From: Actinostola sp. cb2023
Taxonomy: Eukaryota > Cnidaria > Anthozoa > Actiniaria > Actinostolidae
Reading direction: 5' to 3'
DNA length: 64,000 nucleotides
Assembly: GCA_033675265.1 (NCBI GenBank)
Contig: JAUJYZ010000404.1
Span: 143,501-207,500, forward strand
How positions within the stretch are numbered: position 1 is the stretch's first letter; each line of letters begins with the position of its first letter. Made by a program: the position numbers and the translations under genes. Positions 26,101-35,959 of this stretch are shown here, piece after piece. The notes beneath the pieces are model-generated. The model was not told where the DNA came from, did no database searches, and saw only the letters and a program-made list of their open reading frames with translations.

Positions 26101-29100
26101 TATCACCTTCATTTGTTTCTATTGTGCTATGATAACATTCTAAGGTGCATTTCTCATTTCTTTTTACTGTATCACCTTCATTTGTTTCTACCTTCATTTG
26201 TTTCTATTGTGCTATGATAACATTCTAAGGTGCATTTCTCATTTCTTTTTACTGTATCACCTTCATTTGTTTCTATTGTGCTATGATAACATTCTAAGGT
26301 GCATTTCTCATTTCTTTTTACTGTATCACCTTCATTTGTTTCTATTGTGCTATGATAACATTCTAAGGTGCATTTCTCATTTCTTTTTACTGTATCACCT
26401 TCATTGTTTTTCTATTGTGCTATGATAACATTCTAAGGTGCATTTCTCATTGCTTTTTACTGTATCACCTTCATTTGTTTCTATTGTGTTATGATAACAT
26501 TCTAAGGTGCATTTCTCATTTCTTTTTACTGTATCACCTTGATTTGTTTCTATTGTGCTATGATAACATTTCTAAGGTGCATTTCTCATTTCTTTTTACT
26601 GTATCACCTTCATTTGTTTCTATTGTGCTATGATAACATTCTAAGGTGCATTTCTCATTTCTTTTTACTGTATCACCTTCATTTGTTTCTATTGTGCTAT
26701 GATAACATTCTAAGGTGCATTTCTCATTTCTTTTTACTGTATCACCTTCATTTGTTTCTATTGTGCTATGATAACATTCTAAGGTGCATTTCTCATTGCT
26801 TTTTACTGTATCACCTTCATTTGTTTCTATTGTGCTATGAAAACATTCTAAGGTGCATTTCTCATTTCTTTTTACTGTATCACCTTCATTTGTTTCTACT
26901 GTGCTATGAAAACATTCTAAGGTGCATTTCTCATTGCTTTTTACTGTATCACCTTCATTTGTTTCTATTGTGCTATGATAACATTCTAAGGTGCATTTCT
27001 CATTTCTTTTTACTGTATCACCTTCATTTGTTTCTACTGTGCTATGATAACATTCTAAGGTGCATTTCTCATTGCTTTTTACTGTATCACCTTCATTTGT
27101 TTCTATTGTGCTATGAAAACATTCTAAGGTGCATTTCTCATTTCTTTTTACTGTATCACCTTCATTTGTTTCTACTGTGCTATGATAACATTCTAAGGTG
27201 CATTTCTCATTGCTTTTTACTGTATCACCTTCATTTGTTTCTATTGTGCTATGAAAACATTCTAAGGTGCATTTCATTTCATTTCTTTTTACTGTATCAC
27301 CTTCATTTGTTTCTATTGTGCTATGATAACATTCTAAGGTGCATTTCTCATTTCTTTTTACTGTATCACCTTCATTTGTTTCTACTGTGCTATGATAACA
27401 TTCTAAGGTGCATTTCTCATTTTGCAATAAAGATTATCTCGTTTGAATGGTTTGAACTTTTCTGTACGAAATAAAACCAATATTACGGTGTACTCAATCC
27501 TTTTCGGTGTGATTCACAGATCTATATAAAGTAAGCATGCCATGTTCTAAGATAATAGTTCTTTAATAATCACTTCATGTAAATACTACTACTAATAATA
27601 ATAGTCTTTATTTAAAAGAGGGTGACAAACAAATAGCATATGCTAACAAACAAGTGGCCCTCTGAAGCTACAAAACTATATAAATATATATATAGTATAT
27701 ATATGGCCCTCTCGAAACAGAACTGTAGTGCCAATGCCATTGTAATAAATTTTCCTTTACATTATTCAATAAATATATATATATAGCTACCGTAATTGCA
27801 TAATCGTTGTCGGGTTGAAAATCATGAAAGCTATGACCAAAAGGAATTCTGGGAAATATATCTGCATGTAATGTAGCTCATGAACTGATTTCCCATCCAT
27901 CCTTGCGGTCTCAGCTTCTATGATTTATGATTTTCAACCCGACAACGATTATGCAATTAGCTATATATAAATAATATACAACTTACAATATACATTATGT
28001 AGAAATTACATAATTTTTTATTTTATTATACAGTTTGGCTGTTATGCCAGAATAAACCCCTTTCATCAACCCACTAATCATCTTAAAGGGCAACTGTGGC
28101 CTAAAATTGAAGGCAAACTACATTGTATATCAAACACTAAATATTTTAGAGCGAATTATTATGTATTGAGAACTAAACTCAATTCACTTTTATCATTTAT
28201 AGCATTTCCATCCTCAACGCTGATCTCCCCATCACTGACAACAATCATTGTTGCAAACAGCACAACAATAAGCTCCACTGCTCATCTAAGTTCAACTACA
28301 TCCTCTCACACCAGTCAAATCTCCAGCACCACCATAATCCCCATTGTAACAAGTGCAGTGGTGAAGACATCAAGTGGAAGTATCACACCGACACCAACTG
28401 TTCCTCCTACTTCAATATACAGTAACTTTACTACTGTTAAGCCAACTGTTCCTCCTACTTCAATATACAGTAACTTTACTACTGTTAAGCCAAGTGTTCA
28501 TCCTACGTCAGTATATAGGAATTTTACTACTGGTAAACCAAGTGTTCATCCTACGTCCAGGAATTTTTCCACTGTTCAACCAACTGCTCATCCTGCAGGT
28601 ACTGAAGTAGCTTGTACTGAGTTGATTTGTTTGTGCAAAACACCACATCACTGGGAAAATAAATTTGTGCTTGGATGTTGTTGTTTGGTAATAGCTGGCT
28701 TCTGATAGATGCTTCACTTGTAACACACAAAAGTTCCAGAGTGATGCTCTAGTGAATAAAGCTCAAAGATTTGTGAAAAGATAAACTAATACCTTTAAAC
28801 ACGAAACCGCGCTATAAAAGGGACTGGACCGCCTTCATTTCACACCTTTCCAGCTCAGTTGAATCAATTTGAAATGGTGGAGTAACATCTTTGTATTCAT
28901 GTCGTATTGAACGACTCAAAGTTCATAATTATTATTCAACTGGACTTCGATAAAACTGAGCTAAATATCAATATTTTCAAAACTGATCATTCAAAACTAA
29001 TAACAAGATTTTGAAAATGAGTTCTTGATGTTATTAAAAGAACGAAGAAAGTCAACAATTTGAAATTCAATTTTTTGAATTTAAATTTCGTGCCCATTGT

Positions 29101-30094
29101 TACGATGAAGAGCTCTTGACAGTACGGTGGATGCCTGACAACTGAAGGTGTTAGCTGCCTGGCACAGGCCCTTTTATAGCGCGGTTTCGTGTTTAATTAT
29201 CCCCCATGATTTACATGTAGAGCATGACAAGTGGAGCACATATTGAAAGTGGGCTATTGTGCAGACATGTTGGTCAGACATAGTAGGAGGCAGCATGGCC
29301 GATTGGTCAGAGCTATTGTGCAGACGTGTTGGTCAGACATAGTAGGAGGCAGCATGACCGATTGGTCAGAGCGTCGGTCTCAGAATCCGGTGACCCCGAG
29401 TTTGAGTCCCGCTCACTAGCTGCGACTGTATTTGTTCCGGGCAATCCCTAGTTCAAATTCAGTTTCTCGACCATGCTTGTAAATAGCCAACTGGTTTGCC
29501 TCCTTGCCAGTTGGGTTTCTTAAAAATATATAATTTTTCATTTCAGTGCATTTGAAAACATTATGTTGAATTTGCAACTATATAAATAAATGTTATTATT
29601 ATTATTATTATTACATACAGTACTCATTGAAATCACTGTGCTTAAATCAAAGAGCTTTCTTCTTTAGGAGTATCGAATGGTCAAGGCGAGACTTTGCGAG
29701 ACTACGAGACGAGGCATTTTTTTGTGAGCCTGAGACGCTTTTTCTCCCATTTCCTTGGTTTTTAAAAATTCAAGACTCTGAGTCAGCTTTTTGCAAAAAA
29801 ATGAGACTTCGAGACCCGCACAACTTGTCCAACTTTTTGCGGGTACCATTCGACACCCCTTTCTTTGCACCTAGAACTACCGTAAATGTTTTTAATGATT
29901 TCTCTATTATTCTTTCCATAGATTGTCATATCTGTACAGAAAATCTTGCTTCAGAAAGGCACTATAAATGGGTGGCAGTAGCCTTTGACATACTCTTTGC
30001 TATTGCACTGGTTGTCATGACAATCATGTATCTACGGCAACGGAAGATGTACCGAGAAATGGAGGGAGATGGCTCTTTGTCACGACTTATTTAA
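11132..30094 (+). CDS. mucin-like type I single-pass membrane protein (217 aa, three exons)
   Basis: Exons are 11132-11216, 28203-28598 and 29922-30094. Phases 1 and 1 agree, donors are CAA/GTAAGT and CAG/GTACTG, and acceptors are TTATAG and CCATAG. Residues 1-24 are a signal peptide (basic VK, then LSLFLCLLSILPIV). Residues about 29-160 are Ser/Thr-rich, ending in about four degenerate copies of a (P)TxPPTSIYSNFTTVKP unit, each with an N-glycosylation sequon NFT/NFS. A CxxC-containing linker (CHICTEN) leads to a membrane segment (WVAVAFDILFAIALVVMTIM) and a short basic-then-acidic tail (YLRQRKMYREMEGDG, ending SRLI). The layout resembles sialomucins such as CD164/endolyn, but no orthology can be claimed. 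Intron 1 is 16,986 bp and is nearly all satellite plus a retrotransposon. Confidence 0.78.
11895..18291. repeat. 69-bp satellite array, proximal block (about 93 units)
   Basis: Tandem 69-bp units (containing CACCTTCATTTGTTTCTATT, GTGCTATGATAACATTCTAA and GGTGCATTTCTCATTTC) run head to tail with few substitutions. Most units carry ATTGTG; a minority carry ACTGTG. Small indels appear at 12047, 12575, 13920, 14065, 14270, 16083, 16806, 17165 and 18070. Because 69 is divisible by 3, both strands stay open for hundreds of codons. The array lies in intron 1 of the mucin-like gene and is continued at 23291 beyond a retrotransposon. Confidence 0.97.
18292..18407 (-). repeat. split direct repeat B2 (3' terminus of DIRS element)
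   Basis: A 116-bp copy of the B repeat, starting TTAACTTGTCGAGCAGAGGG on the plus strand. It matches 18673-18788 and forms the outer end of the element. An 91-bp spacer (18408-18498) separates it from A2. Confidence 0.93.
18499..18672 (-). repeat. split direct repeat A2
   Basis: A 174-bp copy matching A1 at 23117-23290, ending GTAACCACAT on the plus strand and directly abutting B1. The A2/B1 junction is the circle-junction sequence of this element class. Confidence 0.93.
18673..18788 (-). repeat. split direct repeat B1
   Basis: A 116-bp copy of B, directly abutting A2 and followed on the plus strand by the recombinase 3' end region. Confidence 0.93.
18938..19990 (-). pseudogene. tyrosine recombinase of the DIRS element, frameshifted
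   Basis: The main frame (19990-19121) begins with a SAM-like N-terminal domain (STHRSYSSAQKKFIDFC, SSIKVYLSAVRSLH) and continues into the catalytic fold, with the first conserved Arg in FGFLRSAEF. The C-terminal motifs continue in two other frames: a NSFR segment near 19100, then GRWRSDAY and the tyrosine of KQYIQTP near 18990, with a stop at 18940-18938. At least two frameshifts are therefore present. Where the family has HxxR (HSFR) this copy reads NSFR, so a catalytic His also appears lost. This copy is probably inactive unless the shifts are assembly errors. Confidence 0.85.
19897..21487 (-). pseudogene. reverse transcriptase-RNase H of the DIRS element, frameshifted
   Basis: The RT begins near 21487 (SSFGVIPKKGQPGKWRLI, then a frameshift at about 21180) and continues with ALLAKFDIETAYRNIPVHP, LPFGLRSAPSIF and the catalytic box YLDDF (20841-20827). 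After a stop and frame change near 20625, the RNase H follows (20595-19897) with its four acidic sites in SDSSGTIGFGA, AYKELFPVV, RVDNESV and VHNGIADALSR. Its C-terminal end overlaps the start of the recombinase frame. The order RT-RH-recombinase is that of DIRS elements. The breaks fall near T-runs, so indel errors are possible. Confidence 0.88.
21670..22984 (-). pseudogene. gag-like ORF of the DIRS element, frameshifted
   Basis: It starts at ATG 22984 (MPRETRNSRDSF) with a Ser/Thr/Pro-rich region. It then passes through frame changes near 22310, 22090 and 21900 into a helical segment (IVTWLEAFTIF, SAWLNYDKEFREQA) and a Cys/His cluster (CHSWNAGRCIAPSTQCRFRH followed by ACSTC). The end is Arg/Lys-rich at 21670. 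This is the usual DIRS gag layout with a C-terminal zinc-knuckle-like region. Confidence 0.75.
23038..23065 (+). repeat. fragment of the 69-bp satellite inside the retrotransposon
   Basis: Within the element's region upstream of gag, 23038-23065 reads ATCACCTTCATTTGTTTCTA followed by TTGCTATG. This is the satellite unit with a 2-base deletion. It lies 52 bp inside A1, so it is not part of the flanking array. Confidence 0.75.
23117..23290 (-). repeat. split direct repeat A1 (5' terminus of DIRS element)
   Basis: A 174-bp copy matching A2 (18499-18672). Its last base abuts the resumed satellite at 23291. Confidence 0.93.
23291..27421. repeat. 69-bp satellite array, distal block (about 60 units)
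   Basis: The same 69-bp unit as 11895-18291, but with richer variation. ATTGTG and ACTGTG units often alternate (for example about 25190-25700), and towards the end units with CTTTTTAC preceded by TTG and units with ATGAAAACATTC alternate with standard ones (about 26760-27290). The block ends at CTCAT/TTTGCAATAAAG near 27421. Confidence 0.97.
27560..27780 (-). repeat. possible non-LTR retrotransposon 3' end
   Basis: A block with two GGCCCTCT motifs and a (TAA)n-flanked segment (CTTTATTTAAAAGAGGGTGA) resembles the 3' tail of a truncated LINE read on the minus strand. No ORF is present. Confidence 0.3.
27793..27959. mobile_element. short MITE, 33-bp terminal inverted repeats
   Basis: TAATTGCATAATCGTTGTCG... 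at the left is repeated inverted at 27927-27959. There is no ORF. The AT-rich flanks make a target duplication uncertain. Confidence 0.85.
28799..29192. mobile_element. MITE with TTAA target duplication (piggyBac/Kolobok type)
   Basis: The ends ACACGAAACCGCGCTATAAA / inverse complement span about 24 bp and are flanked on both sides by TTAA (28795-28798, 29193-29196). It is intronic in the mucin-like gene, between exons 2 and 3. Confidence 0.85.
29255..29612 (+). mobile_element. tRNA-derived SINE with duplicated head
   Basis: A pol III A-box-like TGGCCGATTGG and a B-box-like AGTTTGAGTCC sit at tRNA spacing, followed by a unique body (CCAACTGGTTTGCCTCC...GCCAGTTGGGT) and a (TTA)n tail at 29592-29612. 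The head is preceded by a 66-bp direct duplication (about 29255-29320 and 29321-29386, sharing TTGGTCAGACATAGTAGGAG). Confidence 0.7.
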
Positions 30095-30245
30095 AGCACA
30101 TAATGTTCACATTTTTTACAACATCTACCGTTACACAATTCCCAGTAGAACTAGGGGCATTTCATAGTTTGCTTTTATAGGATTTGACCTGTTTCCATTG
30201 GCCCATTTATATCAGTTATAATAGTTTTTATTACACAGCTTACAC

Positions 30246-30592
30246 CACAGGAAGCCCAAGTTCTGTTCTTGTGGCCGTTATAAAGAAATGTATGTGAAAA
30301 TATATAAACTGCATTTTTGAGAGTAATCTAAAAGTAAAAGCTTTGAAACTCACCTGGAGTGTTGCTTGTTGTGTTCTTTTCCCCTGGTAGCGGTTTCAGC
30401 TCATTTGGACCACTTTTAGCCGCCTTTAGCTGCCAATTAACAAACCGCTACCAGGGCAAAAGAACACAACAAGCAACACTCCATGTGAGTTTCAAAGCAT
30501 TTACTTTTAGATTACTCTCAAAAATATAGTTTATATATGTTCACATACATTTCTTTATAACGGTCACAAGAACAGAGCTTGGGCTTCCTGTG
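30246..30592. mobile_element. foldback element, CACAGG family, 7-bp TSD
   Basis: A nearly perfect hairpin: two arms of about 155 bp begin CACAGGAAGCCCAAG and end CTTGGGCTTCCTGTG with a small loop. The flanking 7-bp duplication is CTTACAC (30239-30245, 30593-30599). It sits in the 3' flank/UTR of the mucin-like gene, so a read-through transcript would contain a long hairpin. Confidence 0.9.
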
Positions 30593-30681
30593 CTTACACT
30601 AGTAGGGCACCTTAATGATACTAGGCATTTCAGACATATAAGAATTGTCTAGTTTCTGCTGCAAAGCTTATAGCTTGTATA

Positions 30682-30927
30682 CACCTATTTCAAAAAACGG
30701 CATCTGAATCTAAAATCTGAGATCGAGAGGGATTGTTTTATGCACAATGACTATTATTATTTTGGGTATAAGTTGTGATCTATCTCGTACATTGTAATTA
30801 CTGGAATATGCCACAATGAATATGCCTTTAGGCGAAGACCTGCATTGGCGAATAGTGTGGCTACGACTGTTTTTAGATCACAGATTCAGGTTCAGATTTC
30901 AGATGCCAACGTTTTTTGAAATAGGTG
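30682..30927. mobile_element. mariner-like MITE, TA target site
   Basis: The ends CACCTATTTCAAAAAACG / inverse complement are flanked by TA on each side. Its termini resemble those of the element at 34554-34849 (CAGCTAATTCAAAAAACG), suggesting one Tc1/mariner-type family. Confidence 0.75.
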
Positions 30928-30929
30928 TA

Positions 30930-32156
30930 TACATCTTGTCTGAGATGGTCCAATTAATGAAACCCCTGGTTTAGGTGCAGACATACTGTACGACATTGCA
31001 TGCAATATTGCCAGCAATGCAGTTGCAGCATGTCTCCACCCCTGCAGTTGTTATGAGCAACATACATGATATACAATGCGATACTACTTCGGCAACATAC
31101 ACTGTCAAGAAATGACCAATAATATTGTATGCGCAATGTTGCACTATATGTCTACATGCAGTAACTTTAGTGTGCCAATTGCATGTTATTGGCAAATAAA
31201 GCACAGAGACAAAACCAGATGTAAAATTGGAAGGCAAAATAGTATAGGAAATACCACAATTTGAGAAGAATTATTGAAAAATACCACTCGCAGTAACACA
31301 TCTACAAAAAAAATTGAGTTTGTGATCAAAATAATAGGCAGACAAATCTAACAGAAACTTCCTGCCATGTCAACATTTTTTCGTGTTCTTGTTGATATTT
31401 GTGAATAATTTACACTGACTTGAGGCTAACCCTGTACAAATGCGTCTGTTGTCAATAAGTACACGGTTTTACAACGGGATCTGTGAACGCGAAAAGGGAC
31501 TATTAACTCATATTTGCCCATATTTAGTGAAAATTCACTAAAAATTTTGTAGTTTTTTGTAGATGAGTTTTTAGCATCGTAATAATTTCTAGTTTGTTTA
31601 GAAACTTGAGTTTGCACATCTATTCTAAAGAACTGCATATGTATTAATTATACTGTATTATGGTTCAGTTTGATTTCACTTGCAAGGCGTTATAAGCTAG
31701 ATATTAAATATGGTTTTACAAAAACTGTATCTGCACAGAAAGTATAGCATATGATATATATGTAGATAGTTAAGTTATGTTTGGGTCTAATTGTGGTATA
31801 AACTACCATTAGTTATAGACTTTTTGATCTATTGTATGGCGACCTGACTTAATTGCTTAAATAGCTTTAATCACAAAATTATAACCTTGACTTACACCAA
31901 ATATTGCCATTAAAATGTTGTATCATGTTGTTTCATGTGTTTTAGTAATGAAAAGGTAGAAAACGTACATATAATATGTTATGGTATTCATGTGTAAAAT
32001 GGCAGAATCTGTCAATATCATTTATGGTGGAGTTAGTTATAACTAGATGTTATGGCCATCTTTTTAGAGCAATTCTACAAAAATGTAGAAAATTATGGCG
32101 ATCGAGTTGAAATATTACAATGATCATCTCTATCCCTTGACAACCCCTCACCCATA
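30930..32156. other. AT-rich intergenic DNA with one dispersed repeat
   Basis: No coding region recognised. Positions 31366-31503 are an inverted copy of 54601-54740 (sharing GTACAAATGCGTCT and ACAACGGGATCTGTGAA). Confidence 0.6.
31366..31503 (+). repeat. dispersed repeat, inverted partner at 54601-54740
   Basis: About 138 bp with high identity to the reverse complement of 54601-54740. The copies are 23 kb apart. Class unknown. Confidence 0.8.
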
Positions 32157-32929
32157 TAGTCAGGGAGCATATGTAATTCCGTGGGAATTTTGTGCTGAAA
32201 GCAAGCCACCTATCTAGATGTGTTAAGGGGACACTAAGGAACAAAAAACATGTCGGCAATTTTGTAACTCGCACCGACGGCCGATATGGCGGGTTTAAAA
32301 TGTGACGTATATGACCCAGCATGGAAACGAGGCTGATCCATAAAATGCGATATAACCATCGTTTATTGCAACAAATCGTTACCGAACTTACTCATACTTT
32401 ACATATAAGTGTATCTGACACAACTAAGAAACATTTAAGTAATAAAGCTGGTCACGTGACCATGACAGCATGGAAACGAGGCTGGGCCATAAAATGACAT
32501 AACTTATTTTGAATTGCGTAAAATATATCCAAATTCACTCAAATCAATGAAATGTGTGATTGTTACATTACCAGGCGCCTCGTCTGTGATACAGGTGGTC
32601 ACGTGATTAGCATGGGAACGAGGCTAAGGTACAGACACTTTCGCCATGTATGTGGATTTCATCAAAAAATGATATCACATCATTTCATAGCGTACGACCG
32701 TTGTCGAACCTTTGTCATGTTCTTTTTTACAAAAACTTAGACAAATATGTCCATTGAGGAACAGTGAAAAATGGTGCCATCCGAGGAAAACATTGATCAT
32801 GTCACTGTAAGAGAACTCGTACTGCCCGACAGCTTCCTTGGTGTCAATCTCTGGGCGTGACTTGCAGACCATGATGACCCGCACAAAATGAGAGTGATCT
32901 TCCTTGAGGTCAACCATTTTGTCATTGGC

Positions 32930-35086
32930 TATCACTTGTAGTCTTCCCCACTAGTGTTCCATGTAAGAAGCACTTGCGTTTTTTATTGGGGACCAGATGC
33001 TGCATTTTCTTGACTGGATCCTTTATTTTACGAAGTGACCAAACAACTCGTTTCCAATAGTGTTTTGCTCTTTCCTCATGCAGAGAATGGATTCGTGAAG
33101 CGTCGGATGCTGGTGACCAATTTCTAAATGTTCTTCTCCAGTGGTGCAACCTTACAGCAGTACTAAGGTGGTGATGATGTGTCGGTGTCTTAGATGAAGT
33201 ACCCGCCACCTGTTTTGCTTTCTCTGCTAGACTTGCAAGCTCGGGAGCAGTCAGGAAGTACTATGTACTATTGGTGCTGGCGTTGGAGTTAACCAACTAA
33301 AGTGCCCCGCCTTCATTGACCGGTTGATGTGTTTCAGGGCATTATCTGCACCAATTGCACATAGTTCTTATTCACAACCCAGTTTCCTTGCCGAAACTCC
33401 TCATAAATCTATGGATGCGTTTCATGTAACATCTGCATCTCTGCTAAGTCGACGGGAGTCATACGGGCATAGTTTAGCCTGCTGCGTGTGAAAAAGTACT
33501 TGGTGAATACCTCAAGAGCTTCTCGATTCGATTCGAATCGAACCGCTCGGATAACTGATATCATATATTATTATTATTGACAATCCTCGTGTACTGACTC
33601 ACAACCTTAATCAATGGAATATTGTCTTTGGCTAGCATCAAATACCTTCATTCTAACCATCGGTGCAAACATCAACAAGCTCAAGACTTTGCCAACTGCT
33701 CAAGACAGTGCAGTACGAATTCGGATCTTGATGGGAAAAAAAAGATTCCTGATACATTACGAACAGTGTCTGTAGGGTAATCAGGTGAGCGGTCTGCCCT
33801 CTCTTTACGTGGTTACCATCAATGATTTGTTGGACCGTTGTTGGACCGCACAGTTCCGATTCTATCCAGCACATGTCAGTCCAGTCCACTATTTTCACTG
33901 AACGTTCCGATTGTTCGTAGTTGGGCCATTACTACATACAGTTCGCTGGGATGGAGTATAAAATGACTTGGATCCTGTGGCGAGCCATTTGCAGCTTCTT
34001 TGCCAGTTGGTAGAGCCGTGTGTCAAGTGAAATGACTGTCTTCCTACTGATCTACCACCTTTTTCTTGATCTTCTGGGCCTGCATTAGAACAGTCAGTAA
34101 GGTCTGTCATTCGTGCGCTGGTGCAGCAATCAGAGGTGGTGCCCCTACTCGTGTGACAGGCATTGCATTACTGATCAGTGAGTTGTATCCAGACCACACC
34201 ATGATACTTGTACTCTTTGCAGGCTGATTCTCCAACTGCCCTACAGTGCTCACGATATTCGTTTGTGTTCCTGTCACTTGCGTGCTGTCAATTGGAGTTC
34301 TGGTCAAACTACTCCCGAGAAGCCATGCCAAATATTGCATCCTGACTCTTACCGGAAGTTCATTCTCAGCAAACAGACCAAACCATGGGTAAACAGTACT
34401 GAAGGGCTTTAAGTCTGGTTTCTTGTCTTCAGGGACACTCCTTTGCTGTTTGGAAGGTGTGTTTCCCTTCAGGAGTGTCTTCAGCAAAGTCCACATTGTC
34501 GAACGGAAAAAAAAAGACAGATATGCCTGCCCTCCACTGTCTGGAGGTATATACAGCTAATTCAAAAAACGTTGTCTTAGGTTTTGTTGCATATTGTATT
34601 TTGCATTCCCTGCAGACCGAAGTGCATTATGCATGGTAATGGTTGTGTATTTTCTTCTATTTTGGGGTTCCAAAACCCACAAATAAATATCAGGGAAGCC
34701 CTGACAGTCAACCATGATCTCAGTTTCAGCAACGCAACGCAACGCAAACGAACACATGTCATGATTGATCAGACAATTATGCACTTCGGTCTGGGAATGC
34801 AATATGCAATATGCAACAAAACCTAGAACAACGTTTTTTGAATTCGCTGTAAACAACATGATTCTGAACCATACGCTTGAGAACACTTGGTTCGATCTGC
34901 GCCTATAGCTCTGAGGATTCTGTTTTTATCAGCCAACATCCCAAAACCGTGTAGCATATTTATCAACGCTTTACTTTGGACTGCCTTGTGGACAGCTAGG
35001 CCAACAGCCAACTGTTGTGGCATTTCAGCTGTCGACCACCTAAGAGTTTCTGACTTCTTGTTCTTTATTTGTCGTACTCTGAGCAA
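32930..35086 (-). pseudogene. degenerate protein of the long-TIR transposon (uncharacterised cnidarian family)
   Basis: Fragments in all three frames follow one protein from right to left: LRWSTAEMPQQLAVGLAVHK and MLHGFGMLADKNRILR (35086-34823), interrupted by the MITE at 34554-34849; then WSGYNSLISNAMPVTRVGAP (34496-34107); MCWIESELCGPTTVQQIIDG and RGQTAHLITLQTLFVMYQE (33898-33653); VFTKYFFTRSRLNYARMTPV near 33500; and APELASLAEKAKQVAG near 33220. From memory these blocks recur in long uncharacterised predicted proteins of corals. The function is unknown; a transposase role is inferred only from its place between the inverted repeats. Stops and frameshifts show that it is dead. Confidence 0.65.
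34554..34849. mobile_element. mariner-like MITE nested in the long-TIR transposon
   Basis: Arms of about 80 bp start CAGCTAATTCAAAAAACGTT and its near-complement, with TA on each side (34552-34553, 34850-34851). It interrupts the broken transposon protein, so it inserted later. Confidence 0.85.
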
Positions 35087-35756
35087 GATTCATTGCATGC
35101 GCGCTTATGCACCTCATCAGACTTCTTTTCAGCTGAAAGTTGTTTGGACCTTGTATGACCCACCTAAAGAAGCTGTACAGTTTCATTGGCAAATTATGAT
35201 TGGAAATGTTTTCTATAGACTCAGTTGAGAAACCACTTAATCAGCCCCGCTTTCACGTATTATCACGTGACTCCCCTAAACCAGTATGACGTACCCGATC
35301 GCAGTCTAGAATGAACAACTTACGGTCTGGTAGTGTAACGATCACATATGTCATTGATTTGGGTGAATTTGGATACATTTTATGCAATTCAAAATAAGTT
35401 ATAGCGCATTTTATGGTCCAGCCTCGTTTCCATGCTGTCATGGTCACGTGACCAGCTTTATTACTTAAAAGTTTCTTAGTTGTGTCAGATACACTTATAT
35501 GTAAAGTATGAGTAAGTTCGGTAACGATTTGTTGCAATTAACGATGGTTATATCGCATTTTATGGATCAGCCTCGTTTCCATGCTGGGTCATATACGTCA
35601 CATTTTAAACCCGCCATATCGGCCGTCGGTGCGAGTTACAAAATTGCCGACAACATGTTTCTTGTTCCTTAGTGTCCCCTTAACACATCTAGATAGGTGG
35701 CTTGCTTTCAGCACAAAATTCCCACGGGACTTTCTTTTACGACATTTGCTCCCTGA

Positions 35757-35942
35757 CTAATATTCAAACAACCAGGAACTAAGGAAGTCCAGATCATATT
35801 CCAATGGTGAGGCATCCTGTGGTGGGTATATCATCAATTTAGGAAGTTCCTGATTATCCTGTTTCAGTGTAAATTGACAAATTTGGTACCCTGTTTCAGT
35901 GTGGTCATTAGCCTCGAAAATCGACACTGTCCTGCGGCACAA
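35757..35942 (-). pseudogene. possible coding remnant at the edge of the long-TIR transposon
   Basis: An open frame (RRTVSIFEANDHTETGYQIC, then PQDASPLEYDLDFLSSWLF) whose stop codon coincides with the TAG that starts the transposon's inverted repeat. Composition looks protein-like but no family was recognised. The transposon may have truncated an older coding segment, or the frame may be chance. Confidence 0.25.
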
Positions 35943-35959
35943 ACCGAGCCACTTATTTC

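Larger units (their letters stand above)
32157..35759. mobile_element. DNA transposon with about 400-bp terminal inverted repeats
   Basis: The left end TAGTCAGGGAGCA and right end TGCTCCCTGACTA begin inverted repeats running about 400 bp (32157-32570 and 35330-35759), interrupted by indels. Shared blocks include AAGCAAGCCACCTATCTAGA, CGACGGCCGATATGGCGGGT and the repeated CATGGAAACGAGGCTG. A 3-bp ATA flanks both ends, so the target duplication is 3 bp or TA-like. Between the arms lies a broken minus-strand protein of a family I know only as uncharacterised cnidarian proteins, plus a nested mariner-like MITE. The superfamily is undetermined. Confidence 0.85.

Noticed and set aside
11895..27421. 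CRISPR-like array
   Set aside because: No unique spacers between repeats; whole units are tandem copies, and the context is a eukaryotic intron.
11850..27474. Plus- and minus-strand ORFs of up to about 766 codons in the 69-bp satellite
   Set aside because: Open on both strands at once because 69 = 3 x 23. The array sits inside a GT-AG intron of a coherent gene.
29321..29395. A genuine tRNA gene
   Set aside because: A- and B-box-like motifs are present but the acceptor stem does not pair and a SINE body with (TTA)n tail follows.
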